Shown: positions 25,918 through 36,542, counted from the first letter of the stretch. The stretch is DNA of 64,000 nt from Urmitella timonensis (GCA_900120415.1 FQLW01000005.1:434001-498000), one strand, 5' to 3'. The notes: a model not told the origin generated them from the sequence alone. Program-made: numbers and translations.

Positions 25918-27105
25918 TTATTTAACTAGCGAGCGTACTTGCTGTGCGATAGCCAATTCTTCATTGGTCGGAACCACCAGCACTTTTACTGATGAATCCG
26001 GGGTTGAGATAATTGCTTCCCGCCTGAAATGTTCTTTATTTAGCTCTAAATCTATTTTTACTCCCAAGAAAGCTAGACTTTCGCACAGTTCAGAACGTAC
26101 CCAGGGGTCATTTTCGCCCACCCCCGCAGTGAAAGTCAGCGCGTCTAGTCCGCCCATAACTGCGTAATAGGCTCCCACGTATTGCAGGAGGCGGTGCTGG
26201 TAAATATCCATGGCTGTCCGTGCGTTTTGGTCACCGGATAACACCAGCTCCCATACTTCACGCATATCATTATGCCCGGTCAGACCCTTCATGCCTGATT
26301 GCTTATTGAACAGGTCATCAATCTCGTCAATCGACATTCCCGCTTCGCGGTACAGGTGGAATACGGTAGCCGGATCAATATCGCCGGTTCGTCCTCCCAT
26401 AACCAAACCCTGAAGGGGAGTAAGCCCCATAGAAGTATCAAGTGGTTTACCACAAACTACCGCAGATGCCGAAGCCCCATTTCCTAGGTGTAAAACAATC
26501 TGTTTTAAGTCTTTGCGTCCCAAAATAGAACTTACTCGCTCAGACACATACTGGTGAGAAGTGCCATGTGCTCCATAGCGGCGAATACGGTATTTTTCAG
26601 CAACGTCCTGTTTCAAAGCATAGGTGGCAGCTTTATTAGGAAGCTGATTAAAGAAAGCAGTGTCAAATACTGCCACGTGAGGAACATCTGGCAGGATACG
26701 TTTCGCCGCATCAATACCTTTAAGATGGGCGGGATTATGTAGCGGTCCCAGCGGGCATAATTCCTGGATTAGTTCATATACTCGCTGGTCGATCACAGCC
26801 GGACCGGAAAAATAGGAGCCTCCCTGAACTATGCGGTGACCCACCCCGATTACATGAGAATCTTCCAAAGGCGGGCCTACCTGTTCGAAAAGCTCCTCAA
26901 CTACCGCCATCCCCTCTAAATGGTCACGTACGCTGCGGGTTAGTTTCTTTTCGAGGGAGCCGTGAATATGTTTAATCCGGCTTTCTTTCTCTCCAATCTG
27001 TTCCACAATCCCGGAAGCTATGGCTTGCCCATCTGCCAGGTTAATCATTTTGTATTTAATAGAAGATGAACCAGAGTTGATAACCAGAACGGTTTCTGTT
27101 GTCAT
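25918..27105 (-). CDS. ackA: Acetate kinase
   Basis: This 395-residue kinase interconverts acetyl phosphate plus ADP with acetate plus ATP. Key signatures are VLVINSGSSSIKYKM at the N-terminus, AVFDTAFFNQLP near 148, RYGAHGTSHQYVS near 178, HLGNGASASAV near 207 and FTAGVGENDPWVRSELC near 323. It lies 22 bp downstream of pta on the same strand, the usual pta-ackA operon for acetate overflow and ATP gain. The length is normal. Confidence 0.97.
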   Translation of the reverse strand: MTTETVLVINSGSSSIKYKMINLADGQAIASGIVEQIGEKESRIKHIHGSLEKKLTRSVRDHLEGMAVVEELFEQVGPPLEDSHVIGVGHRIVQGGSYFSGPAVIDQRVYELIQELCPLGPLHNPAHLKGIDAAKRILPDVPHVAVFDTAFFNQLPNKAATYALKQDVAEKYRIRRYGAHGTSHQYVSERVSSILGRKDLKQIVLHLGNGASASAVVCGKPLDTSMGLTPLQGLVMGGRTGDIDPATVFHLYREAGMSIDEIDDLFNKQSGMKGLTGHNDMREVWELVLSGDQNARTAMDIYQHRLLQYVGAYYAVMGGLDALTFTAGVGENDPWVRSELCESLAFLGVKIDLELNKEHFRREAIISTPDSSVKVLVVPTNEELAIAQQVRSLVK

Positions 27106-27127
27106 TTTTTCGTTCTCCTTAGCTGGA

Positions 27128-28642
27128 TTAATCCTGTGCCTGAATAGCAGTGATAATTATGGTATTAACAATATCTTCAACTAGGGCTCCGCGGGAAAGA
27201 TCATTTACCGGTCTATTTAACCCTTGCAAAACGGGTCCGACCGCAACCGCGTCAGCGGTGCGTTGAGCAGCTTTATAAACACAGTTGCCCACATCCAAAT
27301 GGTTGAATACGAATACGTTAGCTTTACCGGCAACCGGTGAGTTTGGGCGTTTTTTGGCGGCTACCTGTGTATCTACTGCGGCATCGAATTGCAAAGGGCC
27401 GTCAATGGCTAAATCGGGGCATTTATCTTTAGCTATTTGGGTTGCCTCTTTTACTTTATCCACAGTTTCTCCTGCGCCCGAGTCCCCAGTGGAGTAGGAA
27501 ATTAAGGCAACTTTTGGTTCTACCCCAAAATCGCTCGCTGTCTTGGCGCTCGAGATAGCAATATCTGCTAGTTGGGTGGCATTAGGATTAATCGAAACTG
27601 CGCAGTCAGCATATAGGTCGATGTGGTCAGAGAACAACATTAGGAATGCCCCCGAGACTGTCGATACTCCCGGTTTGGTTTTAATGATTTGTAAGGCGGG
27701 TCGAATCGTGTTTGCGGTGGTGTGGCAAGCACCAGAGACCATTCCGTCCGCGTCGCCGTTCTCAATCATCATGGTTGCGAAATATGCCGAGTCTTTCAAC
27801 ATTTCTTCCGCTTTTTCTTCGGTTACTCCTTTTTTGGCGCGCAACTCGGCGAGGCGAGAACAGTAGTGAGCCAGTTTTTCTTTATCGCGAGGATTTACTA
27901 TTTCGGCTGCGCTTAAATCAATATTTAGGCGTTTTGCACTGGCACTAATTTGGCTTTCCTCTCCGATAATGACTATTTCGGCAGCTTCTAACGCTAGTAC
28001 CTGAGCCGCTGCTTTTAAGACGCGGTCGTCCTCAGGTTCGGGAAGAACTATTTTACGTAGGGAAGATTTTGCCCGTTTAGTTAGCTCTGCCTGGTAGGTT
28101 AGCGGGGGAATGCCGGGGGTGGGGGTATTTTCGAGGGCGTGGGCAAGTATCTCGCTTTGCTTAGCAGATATTTCGGTATTGGGAGTAACGATTACCGGGG
28201 AATGAGCGCTTGAACTCTCAAAGGCAAATGAGGCGTTAAGCAAGATAGAGGCGATAGGGGTTCCGCCTTGTTTTTCGATTTGTACCGCCATGGCGTGAGC
28301 GGCGGCACTTGCTCCCTGAGAATCCAGGTTCTGTGCGTCAATTACTAAAATGATGGGGGCGCGAAGATGGCGAGCCACGTCAGCATGAATACCGCAAATA
28401 TCTAAACCGGCTGGCACATCACTAAAACTTCCTGAAAACACAGTCGCCTGTTTCGTATAAAGGCTATTTACCAGTTCTTGTGCACATTTTTGGGGTTCAA
28501 AAAGCCATTTGCTGGGTTCAGCATATGGGGATTCAAATACTGATTTTATCGGGCAATCTTCCAAGGTGCTCGCCAAGGAGGAAGCAATAGAATCAATAGT
28601 AATGTTTGCCTGTAAAGGTGCTAAATAACAGCTGTTGGGCAT
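27128..28642 (-). CDS. pta: Phosphate acetyltransferase
   Basis: This 504-residue enzyme makes acetyl phosphate from acetyl-CoA. The C-terminal PTA domain spans about 195-500, with RKIVLPEPEDDRVLKAA, GDADGMVSGACHTTANTIRP, ALISYSTGDSGAG and ANVFVFNHLDVGN. The N-terminal 190 residues form a shortened P-loop-like regulatory region, without the catalytic DRTGG domain of the roughly 700-residue E. coli Pta. It is the first gene of pta-ackA. Upstream, 229 bp separate it from the divergent guaA gene. Confidence 0.94.
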   Translation of the reverse strand: MPNSCYLAPLQANITIDSIASSLASTLEDCPIKSVFESPYAEPSKWLFEPQKCAQELVNSLYTKQATVFSGSFSDVPAGLDICGIHADVARHLRAPIILVIDAQNLDSQGASAAAHAMAVQIEKQGGTPIASILLNASFAFESSSAHSPVIVTPNTEISAKQSEILAHALENTPTPGIPPLTYQAELTKRAKSSLRKIVLPEPEDDRVLKAAAQVLALEAAEIVIIGEESQISASAKRLNIDLSAAEIVNPRDKEKLAHYCSRLAELRAKKGVTEEKAEEMLKDSAYFATMMIENGDADGMVSGACHTTANTIRPALQIIKTKPGVSTVSGAFLMLFSDHIDLYADCAVSINPNATQLADIAISSAKTASDFGVEPKVALISYSTGDSGAGETVDKVKEATQIAKDKCPDLAIDGPLQFDAAVDTQVAAKKRPNSPVAGKANVFVFNHLDVGNCVYKAAQRTADAVAVGPVLQGLNRPVNDLSRGALVEDIVNTIIITAIQAQD

Positions 28643-28871
28643 GGTTTTGCCATCTCCGCTTTCGTTAGGGTGTATTTACTAATCAGGTTATCAGTTCCGC
28701 CCCACTTGCCCTGCCATATTCCAGGGCCTGGTACGCCACAACTTGGTATTGTAAAGGTTTCAGTTTGTCAGATTTGCCGATATCTAAGCAATAAGCACAA
28801 GAGCCCTAGAAATTCTTTACAAAGTACCTTTCGACTCGTGCTACAAAGCCTAATCCCGATATGCTTAGAGG

Positions 28872-30455
28872 GTGCTGAAAAAAAATCCTGATTCGTCCTC
28901 CCCGGTATTGGTAATCGATATGGGGGCACAGTATGCCCAATTGATTGCGCGGCGGGTGCGAGAAGCCCATGTTTATTCCGAGATTGTTCCGCACACTATG
29001 GATGCGGAAAAAATCCTAGCCAAGAACCCGGCAGCTATTATTATTTCGGGCGGTCCTTCCTCGGTTTATGCAGAGGGCGCTCCTAGTATTGATTCCGCGA
29101 TTTTTTCTGCGGGTGTACCGATTTTAGGTATCTGCTACGGGTTTCAGCTTATGGCGCGAACTTTGGGCGGTCAGGTAGGGCGAACCGGGACTCGTGAATA
29201 CGGGCATACTCAGGCTAAACTGCAAGACGGCGGGGGATGTTTATTTGCCGGTACTCCGCTAGAGCAGACAGTTTGGATGTCTCACGGGGATTCCGTAATT
29301 AAAGCTCCCGAAGGATTTAAGGTAACTGCTGCTACCGAACAAACTCCGGTGGCAGCATTTGAAGATTCAACACGTCATCTTTATGGCTTGCAATGGCATC
29401 CCGAGGTGTTGCATTCCCAATATGGTCAGCGCGCCTTGGAACATTTCCTTTATAACGGGGCTGGTTTGCAGCCGACTTGGACTGCCGATTCTATTATTGA
29501 CACCCAAATTGAAAAGATTCGCCGTCAAGTGGGTAATGCCCGGGTTATTTGTGGTTTATCTGGGGGAGTGGACTCTTCGGTGGCAGCTGCCCTGGTACAT
29601 AAAGCTATTGGGGATCAACTGACCTGCATTTTTGTTGATCATGGTCTTTTGCGTGCGGGAGAGCGAGAACAGGTTGAACGTGATTACGCTGCTTCAACCG
29701 GGATTAAAATTGTGACGGTAGATGAATCGGAACGCTTCCTGACTGCATTGGCTGGGGTTAGCGAGCCGGAAGCGAAACGTAAAATTATTGGTCGCGAGTT
29801 CATTCGCTCTTTTGAGGCTGCTCAACGCGCCCTCGTAAAAGAAGCTGGTGAAAGCGGAGAAGAGATAAAGTTCCTGGTGCAAGGAACTTTATATCCTGAC
29901 GTAGTCGAGTCCGGTGGGGGTGAAGGAGCTGCCAATATCAAGAGTCACCATAATGTTGGAGGCTTGCCGGAAGACCTTAATTTTGAATTAATCGAGCCGC
30001 TCAGGACGCTTTTCAAGGACGAGGTACGCGAGATTGGTTTAGCTTTGGGAGTGCCGGAGCAAATCGTTTGGCGTCAGCCTTTCCCCGGTCCTGGCTTAGG
30101 GATTCGCATTATCGGCGAGATTACCGCGAAGCGATTAGAGATTTTACGGGCTGCCGATAAAATCGCTCGTGAAGAGCTAACGGCGGCCGGTTTAGATCGG
30201 GACATTTGGCAATGTCCGGTCGTTTTACTTGCCGATGTGCGCAGTGTCGGGGTACAGGGGGATGGACGTACCTATGGGCATCCGATTGTGCTTCGCCCGG
30301 TTTCTTCTGAGGACGCGATGACGGCCGATTGGTCGCGTTTGCCCTACGAGGTTCTCGCTAAAATTTCTAACCGGATTACTAACTCTGTTCCGGAAGTGAA
30401 CCGAGTGGTTTTGGACTGCACCTCCAAGCCACCAGGAACAATCGAGTGGGAGTAG
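28872..30455 (+). CDS. guaA: GMP synthase (glutamine-hydrolysing)
   Basis: This 527-residue enzyme aminates XMP to GMP. The N-terminal class I amidotransferase has [14 protein letters not shown], the nucleophile Cys in [12 protein letters not shown] near 85-96 and QWHPEVLHS near 173. The ATP-pyrophosphatase domain has [15 protein letters not shown] near 230, and the dimerisation domain ends [12 protein letters not shown] 28872 is the likely start although AGAGG lies only one base away. TTTACA at 28816 and GCTACA at 28840 could be a promoter with an 18-bp spacer. No known purine riboswitch pattern was found in the 229-bp upstream gap. Confidence 0.97.
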   Translation: MLKKNPDSSSPVLVIDMGAQYAQLIARRVREAHVYSEIVPHTMDAEKILAKNPAAIIISGGPSSVYAEGAPSIDSAIFSAGVPILGICYGFQLMARTLGGQVGRTGTREYGHTQAKLQDGGGCLFAGTPLEQTVWMSHGDSVIKAPEGFKVTAATEQTPVAAFEDSTRHLYGLQWHPEVLHSQYGQRALEHFLYNGAGLQPTWTADSIIDTQIEKIRRQVGNARVICGLSGGVDSSVAAALVHKAIGDQLTCIFVDHGLLRAGEREQVERDYAASTGIKIVTVDESERFLTALAGVSEPEAKRKIIGREFIRSFEAAQRALVKEAGESGEEIKFLVQGTLYPDVVESGGGEGAANIKSHHNVGGLPEDLNFELIEPLRTLFKDEVREIGLALGVPEQIVWRQPFPGPGLGIRIIGEITAKRLEILRAADKIAREELTAAGLDRDIWQCPVVLLADVRSVGVQGDGRTYGHPIVLRPVSSEDAMTADWSRLPYEVLAKISNRITNSVPEVNRVVLDCTSKPPGTIEWE

Positions 30456-30485
30456 AGAAGGGTTTGCACTGCTCCAGGGGGCTTA

Positions 30486-31682
30486 ATGATAGGTCATGAT
30501 AAAATGCTCGATGTCGCAGTTACGTCGAAAGGTAAATCATTGAGTACTCCTATCCATCCAGACTCCTCAAATCCGGGGTCTGCATCATCAGAACCTGAAT
30601 CAAGCAATATTCCCAACGTTCCTACTGGTGAGGCAACTAACCCTAATCCGTCAATGCCGCTGCCAGCTCCAACACTTGGTCAGAATCCTCCAGTACCTCC
30701 TGCGGGAATGGTTCCTCCACCTCCTCCTGGTGGTTTCCCACCTCCCGGTGCGCCAGGTGCTTATCCAGCCTACCCCTCGCAACCTGGATTTGGAGCACAG
30801 CCGATTCCTAATGCTTCCAACTCAATGTCAGCCGGGCAGAATCCCTATCCGCAGACAGGATATGAACCGCTCAATCAAATAGCGGGTTATCCGGTCTACC
30901 CAGGTAATAGTGCCGGATATCCAGGAATGAAGAAACCGGCAGGAGATTTTGCTCTGGCATTGAAAGCTATTTGGCCAACTTTTACAGGAATGCACAAATC
31001 TGAAGGACAACTCCGGGTAAAAGCAAACTCCCAGTTGAAATACTGGTGGTGGGTCATGATGCTGCTATTTGCTCTGGTAGCTGGACTGTCTTCCTCTGTG
31101 CTCCTTGCTCGCAGTGCAGATATTTTCTCTGGAGGAATACTGGGGGCTTCTGGATACGGAACCTATAGTGTCTTGTACTTCGCGCAATGGTTACTTTGCT
31201 TTGTAATCTTCACGCTGGTGGCGTTCGCGGCTGTGATTCTGCGGGCTCTATTAGCGTTAGCTGCTGCCCGTACCAAGCAAACTGCGGTGTCCTTTACCCA
31301 GGTAGCTTCAATAGTTGCTACTGGGCTGGTATTGCCCACTTTTGTGCTGTCATTGATGTTCTTAAGCGCCCTGCTCCCGATTCCCGTTTTGACCACCATA
31401 GTGATATTGGTGCTGCAACTACTACTTTCGGCATCCTTCTTGATGATGGAATTGTTGGTTTTCGGAGGCTTAAAAGACCTATATCCGAAAGATAAAAGCC
31501 CCGAAATGCGGCATACGGTTTTCTTTGTTATCTGGACTCTGTGTGCTTCCTTGATAATCGGAATGTTTGCGGTTCCTACCGGATCGTACGCGCTTTACTC
31601 TAGTGCGAAGTCTGCCGTACAAGACAGTGTTCAAAATGAACTCAATAATTTGAATAATTTAGAGCGGTTATTCGGTAACTAA
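30486..31682 (+). CDS. Proline-rich multi-pass membrane protein
   Basis: This 398-residue protein is not recognised. Residues 1-150 are low-complexity, rich in Pro, Gly, Ser and Tyr (PPPPPGGFPPPGAPGAYPAY), a disordered cytoplasmic tail common in actinobacterial membrane proteins. About five membrane helices follow from residue 184 to 375, for example WWWVMMLLFALVAGLSSSVLL, WLLCFVIFTLVAFAAVILRAL and TIVILVLQLLLSASFLMMEL. The C-terminus is an Asn/Leu-rich polar helix (NELNNLNNLERLFGN). The ATG has CAGGGGGCTTA upstream. It follows guaA by 30 bp and may be co-transcribed. Function unknown. Confidence 0.8.
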   Translation: MIGHDKMLDVAVTSKGKSLSTPIHPDSSNPGSASSEPESSNIPNVPTGEATNPNPSMPLPAPTLGQNPPVPPAGMVPPPPPGGFPPPGAPGAYPAYPSQPGFGAQPIPNASNSMSAGQNPYPQTGYEPLNQIAGYPVYPGNSAGYPGMKKPAGDFALALKAIWPTFTGMHKSEGQLRVKANSQLKYWWWVMMLLFALVAGLSSSVLLARSADIFSGGILGASGYGTYSVLYFAQWLLCFVIFTLVAFAAVILRALLALAAARTKQTAVSFTQVASIVATGLVLPTFVLSLMFLSALLPIPVLTTIVILVLQLLLSASFLMMELLVFGGLKDLYPKDKSPEMRHTVFFVIWTLCASLIIGMFAVPTGSYALYSSAKSAVQDSVQNELNNLNNLERLFGN

Positions 31683-31785
31683 TTCAACGCTGGTAGCGAT
31701 ATTTGTAAAGAAGTTAGACCCTTAAACTAAAAGCTTAGTTACCATGGTAAATAACAGCATAAGCGATAAAGAAAGGAAGATGACC

Positions 31786-32241
31786 ATGACTGTTCACGAT
31801 AATGGGCCCGAACCATACAGCTTCGATTTGGAAACTGAAACCAAGGAAAACACCAACTATCGCACCACCGCCTGGACCGGAAAATTCTTGCAGGTAACTC
31901 TAATGTCTATTCCGGTAGGTGAATCCATCGGTTTGGAAGTACACCCCGATAATGACCAATTCCTTCGCTTAGATGCTGGTAAAGGGAAAGTGGTGATGGG
32001 AGACGCAGAAGATAACCTCACTTTTGAACAAGAAGTTAGCGACGGCTGGGCAGTAATGGTACCCGCTGGTAAGTGGCATGACATTATCAATGTCGGTGAC
32101 GAGCCGATGAAACTCTATGCCGTTTATTCTCCGTCCCACCACGCGAAAGGAATCGTACAAGAGACTTTCGCGCAGGCAGAACAGGACGAGGAATCCGGTA
32201 AGGACGTTCCTCCCGAATGGACAGTTCAGCTAGGTAAATAA
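31786..32241 (+). CDS. Cupin-domain protein
   Basis: This 151-residue single-domain cupin starts at the ATG (MTVHDNGPEPYSF) preceded by AAAGGAAG at good spacing; in-frame ATGs further upstream have no such site. Cupin motif 1 is IGLEVHPDNDQFLRLDAGKGKV with His and other metal-site residues, and motif 2 is VMVPAGKWHDIINVGDEP. It resembles small sugar-isomerase-like or stress-related cupins found in many bacteria. The substrate is unknown. It appears to be a single-gene unit ending at the hairpin at 32315. Confidence 0.87.
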   Translation: MTVHDNGPEPYSFDLETETKENTNYRTTAWTGKFLQVTLMSIPVGESIGLEVHPDNDQFLRLDAGKGKVVMGDAEDNLTFEQEVSDGWAVMVPAGKWHDIINVGDEPMKLYAVYSPSHHAKGIVQETFAQAEQDEESGKDVPPEWTVQLGK

Positions 32242-32314
32242 GTTTCCTCTCCGAATCGAATCGGACGGTATTTAGCTTGACTTTTAACTAAAAAATCAGT
32301 TTTAGCTAAACAAA

Positions 32315-32353
32315 TTGGCGGTGTCACCTCGGCTTGCGTGGTGACACCGCCAA
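32315..32353. terminator. Perfect 14-bp hairpin between cupin gene and thiamine-binding-like gene
   Basis: TTGGCGGTGTCACC (32315-32328) pairs exactly with GGTGACACCGCCAA (32340-32353). It separates convergent genes and is followed by no clear U-tract. Confidence 0.75.
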
Positions 32354-32397
32354 CTAATTAGTTCCGCACCAAAAATCGATGCTCGAGAGTGGGCAAC

Positions 32398-32706
32398 TTA
32401 GGAATCTAACTCTTCAAGGGCGGCTTCTAGGCGAGTCAGCTTCGCGCTCATTTCGCCGCTGCGACCGGGACGAATATCGGCTTTTAGAACTAAAGCCACC
32501 CGCGGACCAAATTTAGAAACCGCTTCACAAGCATCTTTGACTACCTGCATACATTCATCCCAGCTCCCCTCGATGGTGGTAAACATGGAATCTGTGCGGT
32601 TAGGGAGTCCTGAATCTCGAACCACCTGCACCGCGGCCGCTACCGCGTCCCGCACTCCACCATCAGCGTCAGCAGTAGAAGGGGTAATAGAAAATGCAAC
32701 TAACAT
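32398..32706 (-). CDS. MTH1187/YkoF-like thiamine-binding family protein
   Basis: This 102-residue protein matches the small MTH1187-type family (thiamine-binding or DUF77). It has MLVAFSITPS at the start, VRDAVAAAVQVVRDSGLPN, a TTIEGSWDECMQVVKDACE helix and a conserved RVALVLKADIRPGR strand. Members form alpha-beta tetramers and some bind thiamine-like ligands. The role here is not known. TATACT about 35 bp upstream of the start could be its -10 element. Confidence 0.82.
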   Translation of the reverse strand: MLVAFSITPSTADADGGVRDAVAAAVQVVRDSGLPNRTDSMFTTIEGSWDECMQVVKDACEAVSKFGPRVALVLKADIRPGRSGEMSAKLTRLEAALEELDS

Positions 32707-33095
32707 ATTTTTACTCTAACCCCATCTTGATAAATACGGTTAGTATAAAACCCTCCCAGAGTATTAAGTGTTCTAAAGCTACTAATCAGCACGTCCTCGA
32801 GAAATAAAAAAGCTCCTAAAAATGATAAAAATGCAGGAAACGTGACGAATATAGCCTGTCTGTAAGCAATAAGGGATTGGTAGGTAAGGCGCCGACCCTG
32901 GTAGGCTAAAAGGGTAGTTGGTTCCTGTGGGCTTGTTTCAATGAGTCCCGGGCAAGCAACTAACAGGCTTCCCGGGCAGCTGGTTAAACCAGAGGTCAGG
33001 GGAATGCGGTTGGGTAGTGGGTGAGAATTCAGACGACTTCCCAATTTCGCGCGCAAAATTTCATATCGGGCAGCTATTTCAGATAAGGGAAGACT
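32707..33095. other. 389-bp gene-poor region upstream of purL with inverted repeats
   Basis: No convincing gene lies here. The region probably holds the purine operon promoter and leader. A 13-bp palindrome CTGGTTAAACCAG lies at 32980-32992, with the same core also found just before gap at 54139. Two CCCGGGCA copies (32947-32954 and 32971-32978) flank the segment upstream of it. No match to known ZTP, PRPP or purine riboswitch cores could be made by eye. A minus-strand ORF of 197 codons across this region and the purL start looks like a shadow. Confidence 0.5.
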
Positions 33096-36000
33096 TTGAA
33101 TAAGCGGATTTTCGTAAGAAAAAAGAACGATACCACCCAGTTCAATGTCTATGACATCTTTGGTCTGGACACTTCTGCCCTCGAAAAGGTGAAATATACG
33201 GTATTCGCCGAGATAAACCAGGATATCGTACTCGATAGCATTGACCTTAATGACTACTACGTCCTCGAATATCTGCCAGGTCAATTTGATCAACGCGCCG
33301 ATGCCGCGGAAAAATGCCTAGCCTTACTGGGGTATCAAGCCACCGTGAAATGCGGATATGGGCATACCGGCAAGGTGGAATTCAACCCCATCGAGATGCG
33401 GCTTAAAGATATGTCGGTACTGGAAAATGAAACCTATATTCCCAACCGGCAACTGCCCCCCACGGTTGAAATTACCGATGATTACTATGAAAATGCCTCT
33501 TTGGCAATGACTAAAGACGACCTATTATTCATCAAAGATTATTTTGAATCTATAGGGCGACTGCCCACCGAAACCGAAATTAAGGTAATCGATACCTACT
33601 GGTCAGACCATTGTCGCCACACAACTTTTGAAACTGAGCTAACCGATGCGACCTTTAGCGGTCCTTACGCGGATCGCTTGCAAGCAGAATGGAATCAATA
33701 TCTGGCAGAACGCAACAGCCAGAAACCAATCACCCTAATGGATTTGGCTACGTTAGCTGCCAAGCGAGAAAAGGTGAAAAACCAGGAAGTCTCTAACGAG
33801 ATTAACGCCTGCTCGGTATATGTAACCGTGGGTGGCAAACGTTATATCTTGCAATTTAAGAACGAAACCCACAATCACCCCACCGAGATTGAACCTTTCG
33901 GGGGGGCTTCAACTTGTATTGGGGGAGCAATCCGCGATCCGCTATCGGGGCGCACCTTTGTCTATCAGGCAATGCGTATTTCTGGCAGCGCCGATCCGCG
34001 GCTAGAGGATTCCATAGATGGAAAACTCTCCAGCAAAGAAATTACCCAGCGGGCAGCTGCCGGATATTCCTCCTATGGCAACCAAATCGGGCTGACCACC
34101 AACTATGTTAAAGAAATCTATCATCCTGGCTATCGCGCGAAGCGCCTCGAACTCGGGTTCGTAGTTGGGGCAGCACCCGCGGAGAATATTATTCGCGAAG
34201 AACCTGCTCCCGGGGATCTCATCCTCTTGATTGGAGGACGGACCGGACGTGACGGGATTGGGGGAGCCACTGGCTCGTCCAAGACTCACACCCGCGCCTC
34301 AGCCCAAACCTGCGGAGCGGAAGTACAAAAAGGTAACCCGATTGTTGAGCGCAAAATCCAACGCCTGTTCCGCCGAGGTGAGGTAGCCAAACGGATTAAA
34401 AAATGTAACGACTTTGGCGCGGGGGGAGTCTCCGTCGCTATCGGGGAACTAGCTCCCGGCTTGGAAATAGAACTTGACCGCGTGCCGGTAAAATATCAAG
34501 GTTTAAGCGGAACCGAACTGGCTATCTCAGAATCTCAAGAACGAATGGCGGTCTGTATTGACCCCGCAGATTTGCAGTTCTTCTATGATGCTTGCGCGGC
34601 CGAGGACGTAGAAGTCACCCAGGTTGCAACCGTCACCGATAACCGGCGTCTGGTGATGCATTACCTGGGAGAAACTATCGTAGACATTTCCCGCGATTTC
34701 CTAGATACCAACGGGGTGCGCTCCCAGGCGCAATTTGCGGCGACCTCCAGCGGAAACATCACTGCTCAACGCAGCATTGACGGTAACGACTTGCAAGAAC
34801 AATTGGCGAACAATCTAGCTGATTTAAACATTTGCTCGCAGCGCGGATTAAACGAAATATTTGACTCCTCGATTGGGGCAACCACCTTAACCTTGCCTTA
34901 TGGGGGCAAGTTCCAACGCACCCCCTCCCAGGTGAGCGCCCAGCTAATTTCGGTTGAAGACGGACAAAGCGATATTGCCTCGGTAGCGGCCTACGGGTTT
35001 GAACCGTCCTTAGCGAACCAAAGCCCCTACCACAGCGCCATCGTTTCCGTAGTACAGTCCATGTCGCGCCTAGCCGCAGCCGGGGTAGATTATCGCGACC
35101 TATATTTCAGTTTCCAAGAATACTTCCCACGGCTGGGTAAAGATCCAGAAAAATGGGGAACGGTGGTGGAATCCCTCTTAGGAGCCAATCGAGTTCTGCG
35201 GCATTTCCATTTAGCCTCCATCGGCGGTAAAGATTCCATGTCGGGCACTTTTGAAGATATGAATGTACCGCCTACGTTGGTTAGTTTCGCGATTGGTATG
35301 CAAGCAGCGGATAAACTGCGCACCCCCGAGTTTAAAGCCCGAAATCACCGTATTTACCTGCTGAAAATGGAAAACGATGAGCTAGGGGCGGTAGATTTAG
35401 ATTCTTTCCAATCCGCACTTGATTTGCTGGTAAATACTAACCCGCACGCCGTTTACGCCTTGGGTTATGGCGGAATCGCCGAGGCACTGCCCAAAATGGC
35501 TTTTGGAAACCGGATAGGTTTTGCCGTAGATACCGAAGAGGATTTGTTCGCTTCCCGCTTCGGCAGTTTCATCATCGAGAGCGACCAGCCCTTAGATTTA
35601 CCATTGCTTGGATACACTGGCAGCTGGCAAGAAACCAGCATTAACGGTCAGCGTATTGATTTGGCTGCTTTACAACAGGCTTGGGAAGAACCCCTTCAAG
35701 AGATTTTCCCAACCGCCGGTAGCCAGATTTCCCATGATGATTTGCGCGTAGACGAAAGCTGCCTAACCAAAACCCTACATGCGCCCTATCGAAAAGAAAA
35801 TCCGCAGGTATTTATTCCCATCTTCCCCGGTACTAACTGTGAATATGATATGAACAGAGCTTTTACTCGCGAGGGTGCGCAGGTAGTAACGGAAGTGTAT
35901 CGAGATGCTGCTTCCTATGCTCGGCAAATCGAACAAGCAGACATTCTGGCAGTTCCCGGAGGATTTTCAGTCGGTGACGAACCCGACGGATCGGCAAAGT

Positions 36001-36542
36001 TCATTGTTTCGGTGCTGCGCCAAGCCCAGGTTAAAGAAGCCGTACACTCCTTGCTGCGCAAGGGGGGCTTGATTCTGGGAATTTGTAATGGTTTCCAGGC
36101 ATTAATCAAATCTGGTTTACTTCCCTACGGACAGATTCGGGATTTAGATGCAAATTCGCCAACTTTGGCACAAAATGACAGCGAGCATCACGTAGCCAAA
36201 ATCGTACGTACCCAAGTGGCATCGGTAGCTTCACCCTGGTTAAGTTCCTTCGATGTAGGCGAGGTACACCACATACCTATTTCTCATGGAGAAGGACGGA
36301 TAGTGATGAGCTCGGCAGACTACGATAAATATCTAGCAGCTGGGCAAATCGCCACCAAATATATTGGGGAAAATCCCAACGGATCGTCCTATGAAATTGA
36401 AGGACTCTTGGCTCATCAGGGGCAAATCCTGGGGAAAATGGGTCATTCCGAACGCAGCGGTAGCGGCTTATACCGCAACTACTGTCCCGAAATAGAACAG
36501 AACATATTTAGAAACGGGGTTAATTATTTCCGATGGATGTAG
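33096..36542 (+). CDS. purL: Phosphoribosylformylglycinamidine synthase, single-chain
   Basis: This 1148-residue protein converts FGAR to FGAM with glutamine. It holds an N-terminal PurS-like part, two PurM-like ATPase repeats (DTYWSDHCRHTTFETEL; FKNETHNHPTEIEPFGGAST; IGGKDSMSGT) and a C-terminal glutaminase (IPIFPGTNCEYDMNRAF; ILGICNGFQALIKSGLLP; HHIPISHGEGR). TTG 33096 is the start, with AAGGGA six bases upstream. Most actinobacteria split this enzyme into PurS, PurQ and PurL. The fused, roughly 1150-residue form is typical of Clostridia, Bacteroides and bifidobacteria, which suggests lateral origin. It heads the operon and overlaps purE by 10 bp. Confidence 0.96.
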   Translation: MNKRIFVRKKNDTTQFNVYDIFGLDTSALEKVKYTVFAEINQDIVLDSIDLNDYYVLEYLPGQFDQRADAAEKCLALLGYQATVKCGYGHTGKVEFNPIEMRLKDMSVLENETYIPNRQLPPTVEITDDYYENASLAMTKDDLLFIKDYFESIGRLPTETEIKVIDTYWSDHCRHTTFETELTDATFSGPYADRLQAEWNQYLAERNSQKPITLMDLATLAAKREKVKNQEVSNEINACSVYVTVGGKRYILQFKNETHNHPTEIEPFGGASTCIGGAIRDPLSGRTFVYQAMRISGSADPRLEDSIDGKLSSKEITQRAAAGYSSYGNQIGLTTNYVKEIYHPGYRAKRLELGFVVGAAPAENIIREEPAPGDLILLIGGRTGRDGIGGATGSSKTHTRASAQTCGAEVQKGNPIVERKIQRLFRRGEVAKRIKKCNDFGAGGVSVAIGELAPGLEIELDRVPVKYQGLSGTELAISESQERMAVCIDPADLQFFYDACAAEDVEVTQVATVTDNRRLVMHYLGETIVDISRDFLDTNGVRSQAQFAATSSGNITAQRSIDGNDLQEQLANNLADLNICSQRGLNEIFDSSIGATTLTLPYGGKFQRTPSQVSAQLISVEDGQSDIASVAAYGFEPSLANQSPYHSAIVSVVQSMSRLAAAGVDYRDLYFSFQEYFPRLGKDPEKWGTVVESLLGANRVLRHFHLASIGGKDSMSGTFEDMNVPPTLVSFAIGMQAADKLRTPEFKARNHRIYLLKMENDELGAVDLDSFQSALDLLVNTNPHAVYALGYGGIAEALPKMAFGNRIGFAVDTEEDLFASRFGSFIIESDQPLDLPLLGYTGSWQETSINGQRIDLAALQQAWEEPLQEIFPTAGSQISHDDLRVDESCLTKTLHAPYRKENPQVFIPIFPGTNCEYDMNRAFTREGAQVVTEVYRDAASYARQIEQADILAVPGGFSVGDEPDGSAKFIVSVLRQAQVKEAVHSLLRKGGLILGICNGFQALIKSGLLPYGQIRDLDANSPTLAQNDSEHHVAKIVRTQVASVASPWLSSFDVGEVHHIPISHGEGRIVMSSADYDKYLAAGQIATKYIGENPNGSSYEIEGLLAHQGQILGKMGHSERSGSGLYRNYCPEIEQNIFRNGVNYFRWM

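Noticed and set aside
28643-28871. Possible purine riboswitch before guaA
   Set aside because: No conserved core of the guanine, xanthine, PRPP or ZTP classes could be matched by eye.
32700-33293. 197-codon minus-strand ORF across the purL upstream region and purL start
   Set aside because: It runs antisense through the conserved N-terminus of PurL, shows no family pattern and no good ribosome binding site, and is best explained as a shadow frame.
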